DNA from: Tuctoria greenei
Lineage: Eukaryota > Streptophyta > Magnoliopsida > Poales > Poaceae
Direction of reading: 5' to 3'
Length of the DNA stretch: 64,000 nt
Assembly (NCBI GenBank): GCA_036927565.1
Contig: JAYESD010000009.1
Location: 159,300,929-159,364,928, forward strand
The position numbers were made by a program, and so were the translations under genes. A model generated the notes under the pieces. It was not told the origin of the DNA, did not search any database, and saw nothing but the letters and a program-made list of their open reading frames with translations. Shown here one piece after another: positions 46,698 to 59,500 of the stretch (position 1 is its first letter; each line of letters opens with the position of its first letter).

Positions 46698-47266
46698 CGG
46701 AGGATCAATTTCCATCACGCCCTCTCACTTCGCTAGAGTTGTACTAGCTCGGGAGCGGGAGAGACAGAGAAATCCAGTGTGTAACCAACCATCGATGCCT
46801 CCAACAATTTTTTCCTCACGACATTACTGGGCTTATTGAACTTCTCCAACAGTTGCTGGTTGCCTCCAATTATTTCCCGATTCCGATGCCAGTTCCATTG
46901 TTGAACTAACGCACATCAGAATGCCTTGCAGCTTCGTCGTTTGCCCTGACCCAAATTTTGCACGCGTAAAAAAGATTCGAATTTATCATAGTTTTGATTC
47001 ATTCGACAGGTCACTGCTGTGCCAGAGCAAAGATGATGTAGCCCACGTGAGATTGTCAAACGAAACGACCCATTTAGGTGGGTTGCTCATCTTCAGTCGG
47101 GCCGGGCTGCATTGCATTGCCACAGTGGATTGGTATTGATAAGCTCCGCGCATTCCAGAACGCTCCTTCTGTCCGTCCCCTCTTCTTCTTAACCCGCAAG
47201 CCAAGCACGCGCCGCGCCGGCGAGGCCCCACACTCACACGACCTCGCCGCCACTCCCGCCACGGCC
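46698..47266. other. Intergenic: acidic-protein 3' end and GFA2 promoter
   Basis: No gene supported. The right-hand 150 bases are GC-rich and precede the DnaJ start codon. Confidence 0.5.
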
Positions 47267-50200
47267 ATGCGGCTCCCCGCCGGCGCACGCTTCGCGCTTC
47301 TCCACGCCCGTCGCTCCCTCTACTACTCGTCCTCCTCCACCGCCGCCTCCCACCTCCCGTGCGCGCACAGAGGTGAGCCTCGCCTACCACTACGCCAGCC
47401 ACTCTCCCCAATTCCCGATTCCTCGGGACACCCGGCCCCCTCCCGTACCTTGATCTCTATCGGCTGATCGCGTCTCCTGCAGGGATATGGAGCGAGGTCG
47501 CTGGCGCGGCGCCGTCACGGAGGTCACTCTTCTCCTCGCCCGGCAACGCCCACAGGTTCTTCCACGGTGAGTCCGGATAACGGGTGAAGTGGAACGCCTC
47601 CTTGTTTCTGATGTGGTGAGACGAGTGGAGTTCATGAGGCTGAATGATCGATGCTGCAGGGACCAGGCCGGTGGCAGCCAGGGACTACTACGACGTGCTT
47701 GGCGTCAGTAAGAACGCGACCCAGGGGGATATCAAAAAGGCTTATTATGCGGTATGGATTGGTTTGCTTCAATTGGACCTGGCATTTTGCGGGAATTAGC
47801 TGTAGTTATTGATTAATATTGATCCTGTATGCTAGGGATGTAAATTTGGTTCACCAAAGTTTAACTTCTTAGCTCTAGGTATTACATTTAACAATGAACA
47901 TAGGGCTTGTCGACTTTAATTGGTATATGGTTTAAATTCCAGATGCACGATAATCATGTGGTAGATGTCTGCAATGAGCACCTCCGTTTTCTGCAATCTA
48001 CCTTACCATGTCATTTTTTCTTTCTGTTCCCTTGCTCCCTAAAAGCTTGCGAAGAAGCTTCATCCTGACACGAATAAAGGTGATGCTGAAGCAGAACGGA
48101 AATTTCAAGAAGTTCAAAGAGCTTACGAGGTGTTGATTCCGTTCTTTGTTGTATGCTTACCTTACCTAAGGCTATACAGCTCCTGTGAATTTTGATGTGT
48201 TCTTTAAAACTCCAATGTAGACTCTGAAGGATGAGGAGAAAAGATCCTTCTATGATCAGGTAATAATTTATATCAACCTTTAAAGCTATTTATGTTCACC
48301 TTTATACTGCACAGGCCAAAGATGCTTGTTTATTTCAAAATATCTTTAATGAGTTTGTGAGCGCCCGAACATCTAAATCTTACAATTAGTTTTCTTGACC
48401 ATGCAAATATTTTTTTTCAATTTGATAAATAGTCTGGTTGTTTTATATCCATGCTAGACATCATGATCATCAGACCAAGCATTTGGTGTCAAAATACGCA
48501 GAGCGTCGGCAGTGATGGAAATAGCAATTTTCACCCCCGTTGATTTGATTCTTACAGGTTGGCCCTGATCAGTTTGAGAAAGCGTCAGCTGCAGGAGGTG
48601 GAACTGGCAGTCCATTTGGGGGTGGTTTTGGCAATCCATTCGCGGATATTTTCAGCGGTGGTGGCGGCGGCGGTGGCATGAATGATGTATGTCGTACATA
48701 TATAAGTTTAGTTTCCATAGCTTATTATTTCCTTGTGTTGTTGTTTGTTGGTTTGTCCTTTTTGCTTCTAGCATTACAATGTCAGTGACTTCACAGAAAC
48801 ATTCACTGTGGTCCATGAATCTTTTTTTCTTCATTTTTGTCCCTTCATGGGATAACTTTGATCTAAACCATAAAGTTGTGCTTTTATGGTCACCTAGTAC
48901 TGCATATACTTTTTTTAGCTTATCTTTTATGTTGCTGTGGACGTCCCTGAATTTTTGTACTATATTATCCTGAACCATCTCTACTGCTGGCCTCTTATTC
49001 AGGAAATGGTTAATTATTTATTTAATTTCATTATTTTATAGCTTGCTCAACTTGTTATATATTTGTTTATCATGTTTCTGTTTCTTTTGTTTCATTTTCT
49101 TGATTCTGTAGCTGAAGAACAGTTTTGTTATTGGTTCCTTATATTTCATGTTATTATTTCAGTTGCTATACTGCGTAGCTTCAGAAGACATGATTTTTAT
49201 TTAGTTCTAGTTTTATCTCCTTCTCTAAATTTGACAAAGAACTAACTTTATTCTTTTTTTTTGTTATGTAGTTCTTTAAGAATATTTTTAGGGACAGAGA
49301 ATTTGGAGGGCATGATGTTAAGGTGAATTTTACACACATTTTAATTGCACATGCAGTTGTAATTTGTGAATTGTTGTTTCGCTAATCCAATTTTGCAGGT
49401 TGAACTTCAAATATCATTTATGGAGGCAGTCCAAGGGTGCACCAAAACGATCAACTTTCAAACTACTGTACCCTGTGAAACCTGCAGTATGTAAATGCAG
49501 TTTATTCAGTGACTCATTTTGTAAGCAATGGTTATTTTCTGAGTTATGTTTTCCTGACAAGAGGATTTCTTCTTTCTCCAGGTGGAGCTGGTGTGCCTCC
49601 TGGAACCAAACCTGAAACATGCTTAACTTGCAAGGGTTCAGGATTTGTTAGTTCTTCCTCCAACACATTGATATCTGTTTATTGGTTCTATTTTTGAAAT
49701 GCTTGTGTGCTGATCCATTTTTCTCTAATGTTGACAGATCTTCATGCAAACTGGTCCCTTCAGGATGCAGTCAACATGCACAAAATGCGGAGGTTCTGGA
49801 AAGACTGTGAAGGCAGGATTTTCCTTCTTGTATGAAATGTCAGCTGGAAGTAAAAAAGCATATTGCACAAAATGATGATCTAGTGACTACTCACTGTTTC
49901 TGCCATGAGTAATATGTATTGATATGCTAAGATTTCTCTAGATGGGTAGAATTGTGCACATTTAAATTTGACTTTGGTACAACTTGAGCTCATATATATC
50001 ACAGGTCTGATATTCTGAAGTTTGAATGTTGCCATATATGATGCTACTGCTGTATTATTAGTTTAATATATTTAATATGCTGACGACACGGTTCTAGTTC
50101 TCTCATGTTAGTAATTTATAGGGATATACTTTGAGTTCCCTTGCTCGCTATATACTTTCCATACAGTTTATAGCTTCTGAATTCTTATTTATTTCTGTGA

Positions 50201-51881
50201 CATGGTGGTTATGATATTTCTATTGTTTAGGAATTCTGCAAGGCTTGCAGAGGAAACAAAGTTGTGCCTGGAACTAAATCAATTCGCCTAGATATACTTC
50301 CTGGTAGGTTTCAAGTTATTGTGAATTGTGATGCCCTTCAATGGTGCAGTGGCACGAGCATGTTTTGGTTGTATATTGTGAAATGAACTAACATTACTCT
50401 GTTGGTGCAGGTTCTGATAACGATGATACTATAAAGGTGGCCAGATCAGGTGGAGCAGATCCTGATGGTCGTCCTGGTGATCTTTATGTAACCCTCAAGG
50501 TCAGTCCTCTTTGGCTCTTTGGCTCTTTGCTGTTTAGTTGTTCAAATGATTTCCAATGAATGAAGATAGTTAACCTTAATATCTTTCCAGGTCCATGAGG
50601 ATCCTGTATTTCGAAGAGAGAAAGGTGACATTCATGTAGATACTGTCCTCAATGTGACTCAGGTAATTTGAATCATCCGTTCCCGTGATCTGTTTATGAA
50701 GGTCTTGGAGGGCACATTATGTGGTACAAAAATGTGAACTCCATTCTGAAACATCTGCTCAATGCAAAATGGATAATGTTTGTGCAAGACAGACTTTCTT
50801 TATGGACTCAGCTGATCAGCAAACAATACCTCCTTACAAAATCACAATGGTTTATAATAAAGTTCATGGGGTGGCAACACGAAAGGACTTGTGTACTAAT
50901 TTGTCCTTACGTCTCTCTACATGTTTTCTCTTAGTACATTTTGTTAACATACACATTGTATATTTCTCAGGCAATTTTGGGAGGGACCGTTCAAGTCCCA
51001 ACTCTCTCCGGAGATGTTATTCTAAAGGTATGTCCGTATTGGTTTTCATTGTCTTTATTATTATGTTAACTAAAGAGGTATTGGTGGCACTACCTTGTCA
51101 CAGGTCAAGCCTGGTACTCAACCTGGTCAAAAGGTTGTTCTAAGAGGAAAAGGTATTGTGCTGTGTTGACTGTTTATTCTGTTTTGTGGGCATATTATTT
51201 ATAATTATAATCATACAAGGCTGCTGTTATTTGATGTTTGTTTGTCATGTTTCTTGCACGTCTGATGGTTGTAAAAGGTAACTGATTTTTAATGAAGTTG
51301 GAAATCAAGTTTCAACTAATTAGAAGTACATGTACGCATCAACATAATGGATCACAGAAAAGGCCGAGTGAAACAGGGAAACTAATATAAGTAGCCAACA
51401 AAGATATATGGGAACATAATCTATGCGCATTAAACCATTCATCAATCACCATCATCAAGTCAAATCTCTAAATCTGGACTCTGAATATAATTGGAATTTA
51501 GGTGAAGTCCAAATCAGCTGTCATTCAAACAATATACTAGTTATATGGCTGGGTAGGACATTATGCCTACCAATGGATTTGTATGAACTTGATACAACTG
51601 AGACATTTCATGTGAGCCTATATATTGATATATCTTTGCAGGAATCAAGACAAGAAACACATCGCACTATGGAGATCAATATGTCCATTTCAATGTCAAC
51701 ATCCCGGTGTAAGCCCCTCGTGAGCAAAGTACCATCTTGCACTGTGCTTATACAGTGAGTCTTACATGTAATTTCTTGCAGGAATTTAACACCGAGACAG
51801 CGTGCGCTGATTGAGGAATTCATAAAGGAAGAGCAAGGTGAAGACGAGAAGGATGCAAAGGCAGCTGGGGCATCAGGGTAG
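47267..51881 (+). CDS. GFA2: Mitochondrial type-I DnaJ (Hsp40) co-chaperone, GFA2-like
   Basis: Seventeen exons: 47267-47372, 47483-47566, 47660-47751, 48046-48129, 48221-48259, 48558-48686, 49272-49322, 49399-49486, 49582-49646, 49738-49812, 50231-50303, 50411-50499, 50591-50662, 50971-51027, 51104-51152, 51642-51708, 51782-51881; 439 aa. An Arg/Ser-rich presequence (MRLPAGARFALLHARRSLYY) is followed by the J domain (RDYYDVLGV, HPD at about 100-102). A Gly/Phe-rich linker is next, then a zinc-finger domain with four motifs (CETCSGAG, CLTCKGSG, CTKCGGSG, CKACRGNK) and the C-terminal substrate-binding domain. Arabidopsis GFA2 works with mitochondrial Hsp70 and is needed for polar-nucleus fusion and synergid death. 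The donor after exon 10 appears to be GC rather than GT. Confidence 0.9.
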
Positions 51882-52468
51882 CTAATTTTCCAGCATCTTA
51901 GTTTATCCAAGTCAGGAGAGAGGATAGGCTGCTGCCAGAAATTCATAGGAGCAAGATATAGTTGATTGCGATGGCATTTCCATCGCAACGTGTAGATCTT
52001 GGTTTGAAAATTTTTGTAGTTGTAATAATAGTACACCACTCTGCTCGATGTGTTTAACCGCGAAGCTACTAGCAAGACGTGCAGGGACTCACGATTTTCA
52101 GGGCGACATGATGTAAAAACACACCGTGACCTTGTCATATAACTTATGTTGAAGAAGGTTTTCCATATGGGCGACCTGTGTGCTTCTCTATATTTCCTTG
52201 TGTTACTATTTAAATTTTTCGATGCCTTGCTGATTCTTTATTCAAAATCGGCAAACCAAATCGAGCTCTAAAAGACTGGTATCATCACTCCTGCTTTTCA
52301 ATAGCTTGTTTTGCATGCTTAGTGTTGTGTTCTGTTTCCCACGCGTAAACTTCATGTTTCTTTTTGCGAGATTCTGTATGATGCAAATCTGCGGTAAGAT
52401 GTGTGTAATTTCTGTCCGCAGCCTGCACCGGGCCACCAGACGTCGTCCTCATCATCTCATCAACAAAA
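51882..52468. other. Intergenic: GFA2 3' UTR and promoter of the formiminotransferase-like gene
   Basis: AT-rich spacer between two plus-strand genes, with no recognised element. Confidence 0.5.
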
Positions 52469-53678
52469 ATGTCGCTGCCATCTCGAATTCCCCATGAAGA
52501 ATTGGCGCTGCAGATGAGCAACCAGGGCACGGGGATGCTGAGGCCCGCGCTGGCGTGCTGCAAGCTCTACATCTCCGAGGCTCGCAACGCGCCGGCGCTG
52601 CGCGCCATCGAGCGCGCGGCGGCGGAGCTCCGCCCGGCCGTGGTCCTGGTGAACGCGTTCGCCGACGACGCGTACAACCGGGTCGGGTACACGCTCGTCT
52701 CGCGCCTCTCCGGCGACTCGGCCCCGCCACCGCTGCATCGCGCCGCGTTCGGCGCGGTCGCGGCCGCGCTCGAGGCCGTCGACCTGGGCTCCCACGCCGG
52801 CGCGCACCCGCGGCTCGGCGTCGTCGACCACATCGCCTTCCACCCTTTGGCCGGGGCCCATCGCGACGACGTCGCGGCACTCGCAAGAGCAGTGGCGACT
52901 GACATCGGAGACAAGCTTCAAGGTTCTGATTCTTCTTCCTAATCACCCCGAATGTTCTGATTAGCGCATTGATTATTTTCAGATATACTGGTCTAATTGA
53001 AAAAAAATTTGTAAAAAATCGAAGAACTAGAAGAATCATTCCCTCCGATTTCATTTACTTTCCCTTCATGATTAACTTATCGTTCAGGATGCAGACGTTC
53101 CAGTGATCAACTTGCTGAGTGATATCTAATGACTTAACCAATGAATTTGTGATGCTGCAGTGCCCACCTATCTGTACGGAGCAGCTCACAGCGAAGGGAG
53201 GACGCTGGCCTCCATCAGGAGGCAGCTCGGCTACTTCACACCCAACTCTCCAGAAGGCAACCTGTGGCAGGGCGCACCGGACGCGTCGTCCCTGCCCATC
53301 GCCCCCGACGCAGGCCCCAGGACTCCGTCGAGGTCCAAGGGCGTGGTGGTCGTCGGCGCCACCGCCTGGGTCGACAACTACAACGTGCCCCTGTACACCT
53401 CCGACGTGGAGGCGGCAAGGCGGATCGCGCGGGCCGTCAGCGAGCGCGGCGGCGGGCTCAGCTCCGTGCAGGCGATGGGGCTCGCGCACGGCGAGGGCGT
53501 CACCGAGGTCGCCTGCAACCTGCTCGATCCGGCCAGGGTGGGAGCAGATCAGGTGCAGGAGAGGGTGCGGCAGCTCGCTGCCGTGCAGGGGCTCGCCGTC
53601 GGGGAAGGGTATTTCACCGACTTCTCACAGGAGAAGATCATCGATATGTACATGCAATCGGCTGGAGCTGAGGCTTAA
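52469..53678 (+). CDS. Formiminotransferase-domain protein (FTCD N-terminal-like)
   Basis: Two exons, 52469-52922 and 53161-53678; 323 aa. The N-subdomain has LACCKLYISEARNAPALRAI and a conserved His-rich stretch (GAHPRLGVVDHIAFHPL); the C-subdomain starts VPTYLYGAAHSEGRTLASIR. These match the tetrahydrofolate-dependent formiminotransferase fold of mammalian FTCD without its cyclodeaminase half. Plants lack the histidine-degradation context, so the reaction in planta is unknown; a folate-linked role is inference. The donor GTTCTG of exon 1 is weak, but the joined frame is continuous. A second in-frame ATG at 52514 could also be the start. No targeting peptide is evident. Confidence 0.85.
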
Positions 53679-53760
53679 TGCGGCTTCCCTCCTCCCATTC
53701 GGTCCTCCCATGCGTCCTCCTGTTAACGAATCAAAATATTATTGGTTCTCTATTAATACC

Positions 53761-53856
53761 CAGTTTAACTACTATATCTTCACAATAAATAAGATGATGA
53801 CACATCAGCAGTTTAACTACCATATCTTCACAATAAATAAGATGATGACACATCAG
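53761..53856. repeat. 48-bp tandem repeat, two copies
   Basis: Copy 1 is 53761-53808 and copy 2 is 53809-53856; they differ at one base (ACTACTATATC against ACTACCATATC). They lie in the 3' flank of the formiminotransferase-like gene. Each copy contains AATAAATAAG, so the duplication doubles a possible poly(A) signal. Confidence 0.9.
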
Positions 53857-53963
53857 CAGAGGACGCATAAGAGGACAAACGGGAGGAGGGAAACGTGTCC
53901 TTGTTGCATTGTGCTTTAAACTGCAACTGGGTGCAGAGTCTGATTTCAGTGACAACTGTAATA

Positions 53964-54043
53964 CTTCCTCCTTTCTAAAAAAATTGTCACTTTTAATTCA
54001 AAAAATAAACTAAAAATAACAATCTTTTGAAAAAAGAAGGGAA
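53964..54043. mobile_element. Stowaway-like MITE, diverged
   Basis: TA-CTTCCTCCTTTC at the left and GAAAAAAGAAGGGAA at the right form inverted ends. The interior is AT-rich. Confidence 0.5.
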
Positions 54044-54386
54044 TACTAATTTTAAGAGCACCTAACATAAATTCGAATACAAGGCATTTAGTCCGTATAG
54101 ATTTCACAGCTTCCACAACGAAACAGATTTGCACCTGCAATTGGATGCATAGTGTGATAAAAACAATGCATTACCAAGCCAGATAATTTCAGTCTCTATT
54201 AATTACAGAGTACAATACACTCAAGTTGATAGATCACATTAACCAGAATAAAACACACTATGCTGCGTCCAAGTATTAAGTGACCTTGCAACTTGCAACA
54301 TGACGATTGTCCATTAAGTTGACGTGGTATTATCCTTCAATTCGTGAGCAGAAACAACCCGGGGTTCATTTCTTCCATCCCTTCAC

Positions 54387-56119
54387 TTAGCGTTGTTGGT
54401 TCTCCCTCCTCCGTGCGTAACGGGTCCTGTCATTGTACCTAGGCCTATCTGATGTTCTTTGTGGCACAGGCTCTACCCTCCTCTGCCGCTCCGGGGACCT
54501 CTGAACAATCTCCCCATTGACAAATAGCTCAGCTGCAAAATAAAATTATCAGAAGCATTAATATTCTTTATTGATCGATGAATAACTACCGCATGCAAAA
54601 TCGTAACATCATTTATCCTACATGAACAAACATATACTAATGCAAGATACTGGTACATTTGAAAGATCAAAGCCGAAGTGGTCATGAATGCATTTTTAGT
54701 GTTACATCTCCACTGATCTACCACTCCATTGTTGTGAAGAGCAGAACAAATAAAGAGAATTGTTCCAAGTCCATTAGCATTAAGAACATGACACTCTTGC
54801 TTTGCCAAGATGGACTAAAAGAAGCCATGGTGTAAACGTCACATACACTGATATCTGGATTCACTTGAATCAGAAACAAGGGAGACAAAGCTATTACTCT
54901 GGAAACACCAAAGTAATTCACTAAACCATGATGAATGACAATTGATCATAGCAATGTCTCATCCCTACTGTCTGAGCCCCATTTTATTGAGGTGCAGAAC
55001 TGTTAAGAGAGACCATTGTTTTTAGTCCATTAGCATTCAAAGCAGGGCATTGCCTGAAAGGCTTCACAGCTTTGCCAAGATGGACTAACACACAATTGCG
55101 ATGTCAGACTAGCATGATGACATAAAGATGTAATGAAGAATATTGGCGAAGTGATATGCACAATGTTCAATTGCAACGAGGCCTTGCATGGATGACAGAG
55201 TCTACATTCCAGAAATAGCAAAATGGAAAGAAAACAATTCTTCGGCAGGCTTCCCGACATTAAAAAAAGGATGCACTATGAACAATTCTAAGGAACTATT
55301 CAGAAAGCTAGATCCAATCAACAAAATGGGCTCTCAAGACTGTCATCCCCAGACACAACTCACACAAGCATACAAATTAGCTAATCGGCCTTCTATGCAA
55401 AACTAAATAAATGGTTAAGGAAGCTACCTCCATAGTCCTTGTATTCAGGATCAACATACGAATCTGGGAGCACGAAGAGAACACCAGGAAGCCCTGCAAT
55501 ACGTATAAACGTTGCATCAGATAAGCGAGCCTCGGGTGCTACGGCCTTCAGGAGGAGAAAAACTTTAGGCGTATAGACAGAACATACCTTCGAGTTTGTT
55601 GGACGTCTCCTCATCGATCTCGCACCCGAAGCCGAAGTAGCGCTCACACGAGACGTTGTAGATCTTCTTCTTCGCCTCTTCCTCGCTGCACCAACAGATT
55701 AGTTTTCCAACCGGAGAAATGAGACGATGCATCGGGGTTGCGGAAGAGACGACGTACCTTCCGAGGACCTTGGCGAGGGTCTGGATGTAGCAGTCGATCA
55801 TCTGCTGCTTGGTGGCGCCCTCCCCGCCGGGCTTGTCCATGACGATGAGCCAGTGCTCGTAGTCGCAGCCCGGGAAGAGGGGTGCCATCTCCGTGGGCGC
55901 GCGGTCCCCGCCCCCGCCGCCGGACCGCGCCGGGGAGTACCCGTCGCCGCCGGGGCGCCGCGCCATCCCGCGCGGGAGGACGAAGCGGTAGGTCGCGACG
56001 GCGGCCGGGCGGAGAAGCTGCTGCTCGGTGGCTGGTCCCGACGGCCCACGGCGGAGAAGCGCGGAGAAGGAGGAGGCGCGGCGGGAGAGGAGGAGCCTCC
56101 GGGCGGTGGCGGCGGCCAT
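54387..56119 (-). CDS. Multiple organellar RNA-editing factor (MORF/RIP), probably mitochondrial
   Basis: Four exons on the minus strand: 56119-55758, 55685-55588, 55493-55428, 54532-54387; 223 aa. The N-terminus MAAATARRLLLSRRASSFSA is a clear organelle presequence. The MORF domain follows: LFPGCDYEHWLIVMDKPGG, then KKKIYNVSCERYFGFGCEID, then LPGVLFVLPDSYVDPEYKDY and GGELFVNGEIVQRSPERQRR. MORFs bind PPR editing factors and are needed for C-to-U editing in plastids and mitochondria; the PPR genes elsewhere in this window belong to the same process but not necessarily the same targets. The Arg-rich tail is short. It is head-to-head with the SYP4 syntaxin gene, 417 bases apart. The presequence and short tail favour a mitochondrial MORF1/3-like member. 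Confidence 0.9.
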
Positions 56120-56536
56120 GGTGGTTAAACCCTAGAGGTAGGAGACGAGGAGGCAGTGGAGTAGTGGAATGGGGATTACGCGACGAGTGAAACGGCGAGG
56201 TTTAGGTGCACTTGGTGTAAGAAGGATGGGCTTTGCACCTCGGATTCGGAGAGTAATTAGTTCCATGGGTTTTGCGCACCCAATACCTAAAAAGATGGAT
56301 GATATTACCCCAAATGTATCTGGTCCACCATCTAGGCCCATATAAATGGCCCAGTCAAGGTTCGGCCCTATCAAGGTCGGCCCGTTCGTCACCTCCTCCG
56401 TTCCTTTGTGACGAAGTCCCAATTCCCACCCGTCCTCGCCTCGTCTCGTCTCGTCTCGTGTCCCGCACCAACTCCAATTCCTCCCTCCCATCTCCGCCAT
56501 CGCCGTCGAGATCTCACGCGCTCCAGCTCTTCCCCC
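56120..56536. promoter_or_regulatory. Short divergent promoter between MORF and SYP4 genes
   Basis: Only 417 bases separate the two ATGs. The plus side carries a TCGTC repeat (CTCGTCTCGTCTCGTCTCGTG) at about 56440-56460 and pyrimidine-rich leader. No clear TATA box on either strand. Confidence 0.5.
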
Positions 56537-59500
56537 ATGGCGACGCGGAACCGAACGCCGCTCTACCGCAAGTACCGCGACGCCCTACGCCACGTCCGCG
56601 CGCCGACCGGGGCGCCGTCGCCGTCCGGAGGGGCGGGAGGCAGCGGCGGGCCGGTGATCGAGATGTCCTCGCTGCTGCGCCCCGACCGCACCTACGCGCC
56701 GCTCAGCACCGACGACCCCTCCGGCTCCAGGTGCCACGACTCTTCACTCCACCACCTTCTTCCTGCTCGTCTAGCCTACGTCCCTGGATTTAGTTAGGTA
56801 GCTAACCGCGAAATGGGAATCTCTAAATTAGATCGAGTAGTGCGGTGCACAATAATCATGTGAAACACTGGGGTGATCTAGTTTGACCGGTGATTCGAAG
56901 GAGGCAGTTGAATCGCAGCTCACTTAACTCGCACATTCGCTAGTCGGTCTGATCTAAACACCCTGAAATATTTCTTAATCAAGGGGCAACGAGCCGTGGA
57001 GTACAGCTAAGTGTTTCTATCAAAGAAAATGGGGAAATTGTTTTTATTAGAATCGAGCACTAGAATGGAGAAAGATGACTTAGACGCCAGGTGGCACTGT
57101 TGTTGGTTGCTCAAGTACTCAGCATCAGTCAATGACACCTTGAAAGTGATGAGATGAATGGTGTGACACTTACGCTCGTGACCGTGCTGCAGTAGAGGTG
57201 TGGTGGCGGTTGGGCTGCCCCCAGCCTGGGTGGATGTTTCTGAAGAGATATCCGCAAACATGCAGCGTGCGAGGACGAAAATGACAGAGCTGGCCAAGGC
57301 ACATGCCAAAGCCTTGATGCCATCCTTTGGCGATGGCAGAAATGATCAACGGGCGATCGAGGTTCTCACACATGAGATAACCGACTTGCTCAAGAGGTCA
57401 GAGAAGAAGTTGCAGAAGCTGTCCATGAAAGATGCATCGGAGGATTCCAATGTCCGAAAGAATGTCCAGGTGGTGATTCGACACCTAGTTATCTATTAAA
57501 CAATTCAAAGGGTGATAATTTGTTGCTGTTGTTAATATGGACGAAATTCCTTTTGCCTTTATTCTGCAGCGTTCACTTGCTACAGACCTGCAAAATCTCT
57601 CGATGGAGTTCCGTAAAAAGCAGTCTTCATATTTAAAGCAGCTTCGCCAACAGAAAGAGGTTCACTTTTCTTCTAGTATAAGCTGTATTATTGATATACC
57701 ACTTATCTTACACTAACTGGGATGCTTTGTTGATGGAATACCTTTGCAGGGGCAGGATGGTGTTGACTTGGAAATGAATATGAATGGGACGAAGTCTTCA
57801 TTTGAAGATGATGACTTTGAGGATGTGGTATGTCTTGTCTTTGTATTTACATCATGCATACATAATTTTGGTAATTTTTTACTTGAGGAGAAAATACAGA
57901 AACATTTGTCGATGGTTGTGCATTCCAAGTGATTCATTTGTGTCCCACTTGGTTGTCATCCAAAACACCTTGGGACCTTACTAGGGAAATCAAGGATAAT
58001 TGAACTTCACTTTGAATCCATAAGCAATGAGAAAACTGCAAACGAAAAGGGGGACAAGGAAATAACTGGGAGTATGGTGATTGTGTTTACTTGGGTGACC
58101 AGTCATAAAAGTTCAGAAGCCGGAGATAGGCCATGTGAATATCTCCAATGAAATCAGGTTGTGGATTTTGGATTAGTATTCTTGCTTAAGAACAACTCCG
58201 CCTATGTTGTAATGACATAGCCGGTCCCAAGCCCGGGTAAAGGAGGAGGGGGTTGTGATAGGCTTGACGAGCCAGCAACTAAACTTAGCCATTCTCATGG
58301 AAATGAAACTCATTGGAAATTTGTTGGGGCGTAACCCTCTTAGCGACGCGCTATACCGGAACCCGGGTATGGTGTTAAGTGGGCGAGGGCCGGGTCGCCA
58401 CCGCCTTAGTGGCGCGCCATATCGGAACCCGGATGTGGTGTTAAATGAGCGAGGGCCGGATCGCCATCACTTTAGTGGCGCGCTACATCATCGCCCGAAT
58501 GTAGTGTTAAGTGAGCAAGGGTCTTTGCATCTTCCTCGACGGATGCGAAGGGTAACGAAGCTAGCCGAGGAAACTAGGTTTCGAGTGGGTAGTTGGAATG
58601 TAGGATCCTTGACGGGAAAGCTACGAGAGTTAGTGGACGTTGCGATTAGGAGGCGTGTAAATATTCTTTGTGTACAAGAGACTAGATGGACAGGTCAAAA
58701 AGCGAGAGAGGTTGAGAATACCGGTTTCAAGCTTTGGTATTCTGGCTCGACAGGAACTAGGAATGGCGTAGGCATCCTAATAGATAAGAGCCTCAAGGAT
58801 GGAGTAGTGGATGTCTGTAGACGAGGGGTTAGGATCATCCTAGTCAAGGTAGTTGTGGGGGACCTTATTTTGAATGTCATTAGTGCTTATGCCCCACAAG
58901 TTGGGCTTGACATGAGCACTAAGAGACAATTTTGGGAGGACTTGGAGGATATGGTTAGTAGTGTACCGGTAAGCGAGAAGCTCTTCATAGGAGGAGATCT
59001 CAATGGTCATGTAGGTACAACTAACGTAGGTTTTGAGGGGGTACACGAAGGTTTTGGGTGTGGCGATAGAAACCAGGAGGGTAAGGATATCCTAGACTTT
59101 GCTGTAGCCTATGACCTATTGGTAGCTAACACCCTATTTAAAAAGAGGCTATCTCACATAGTGACCTTTACTAGTGCCCAACATTCTAGTCAAATCGACT
59201 ATATCCTCACCAGGAGAAGGGAGAGAGGGGCATGTTTAGATTGTAAGGTGATTCCTGGAGAATGTGTTGTTCGACAACATAAACTTGTGGTAGCCGACTT
59301 TCGTTTCCACGTGTGTGTGTCACGAGACAAAGGTGTTAAAACCACGAGAACAAAGTGGTGGAAGTTGAAGGATGAAGCGCAACAATCATTCAAAAGGAGG
59401 ATGATCGCAGAAGGACCTTGGAACGAAGAGGAAGATGCAGATAGTATGTGGGAGAAGATGGCGACTTACATTAGGAAGACGGCTAGGGAGGTGCTTGGGT

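Larger units (their letters stand above)
53679..54386. other. Convergent 3' region with a tandem repeat and a MITE
   Basis: Lies between the stop of the formiminotransferase-like gene and that of the MORF gene. It contains a 48-bp tandem duplication (53761-53856) and a Stowaway-like unit (53964-54043). Nothing else seen. Confidence 0.5.
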
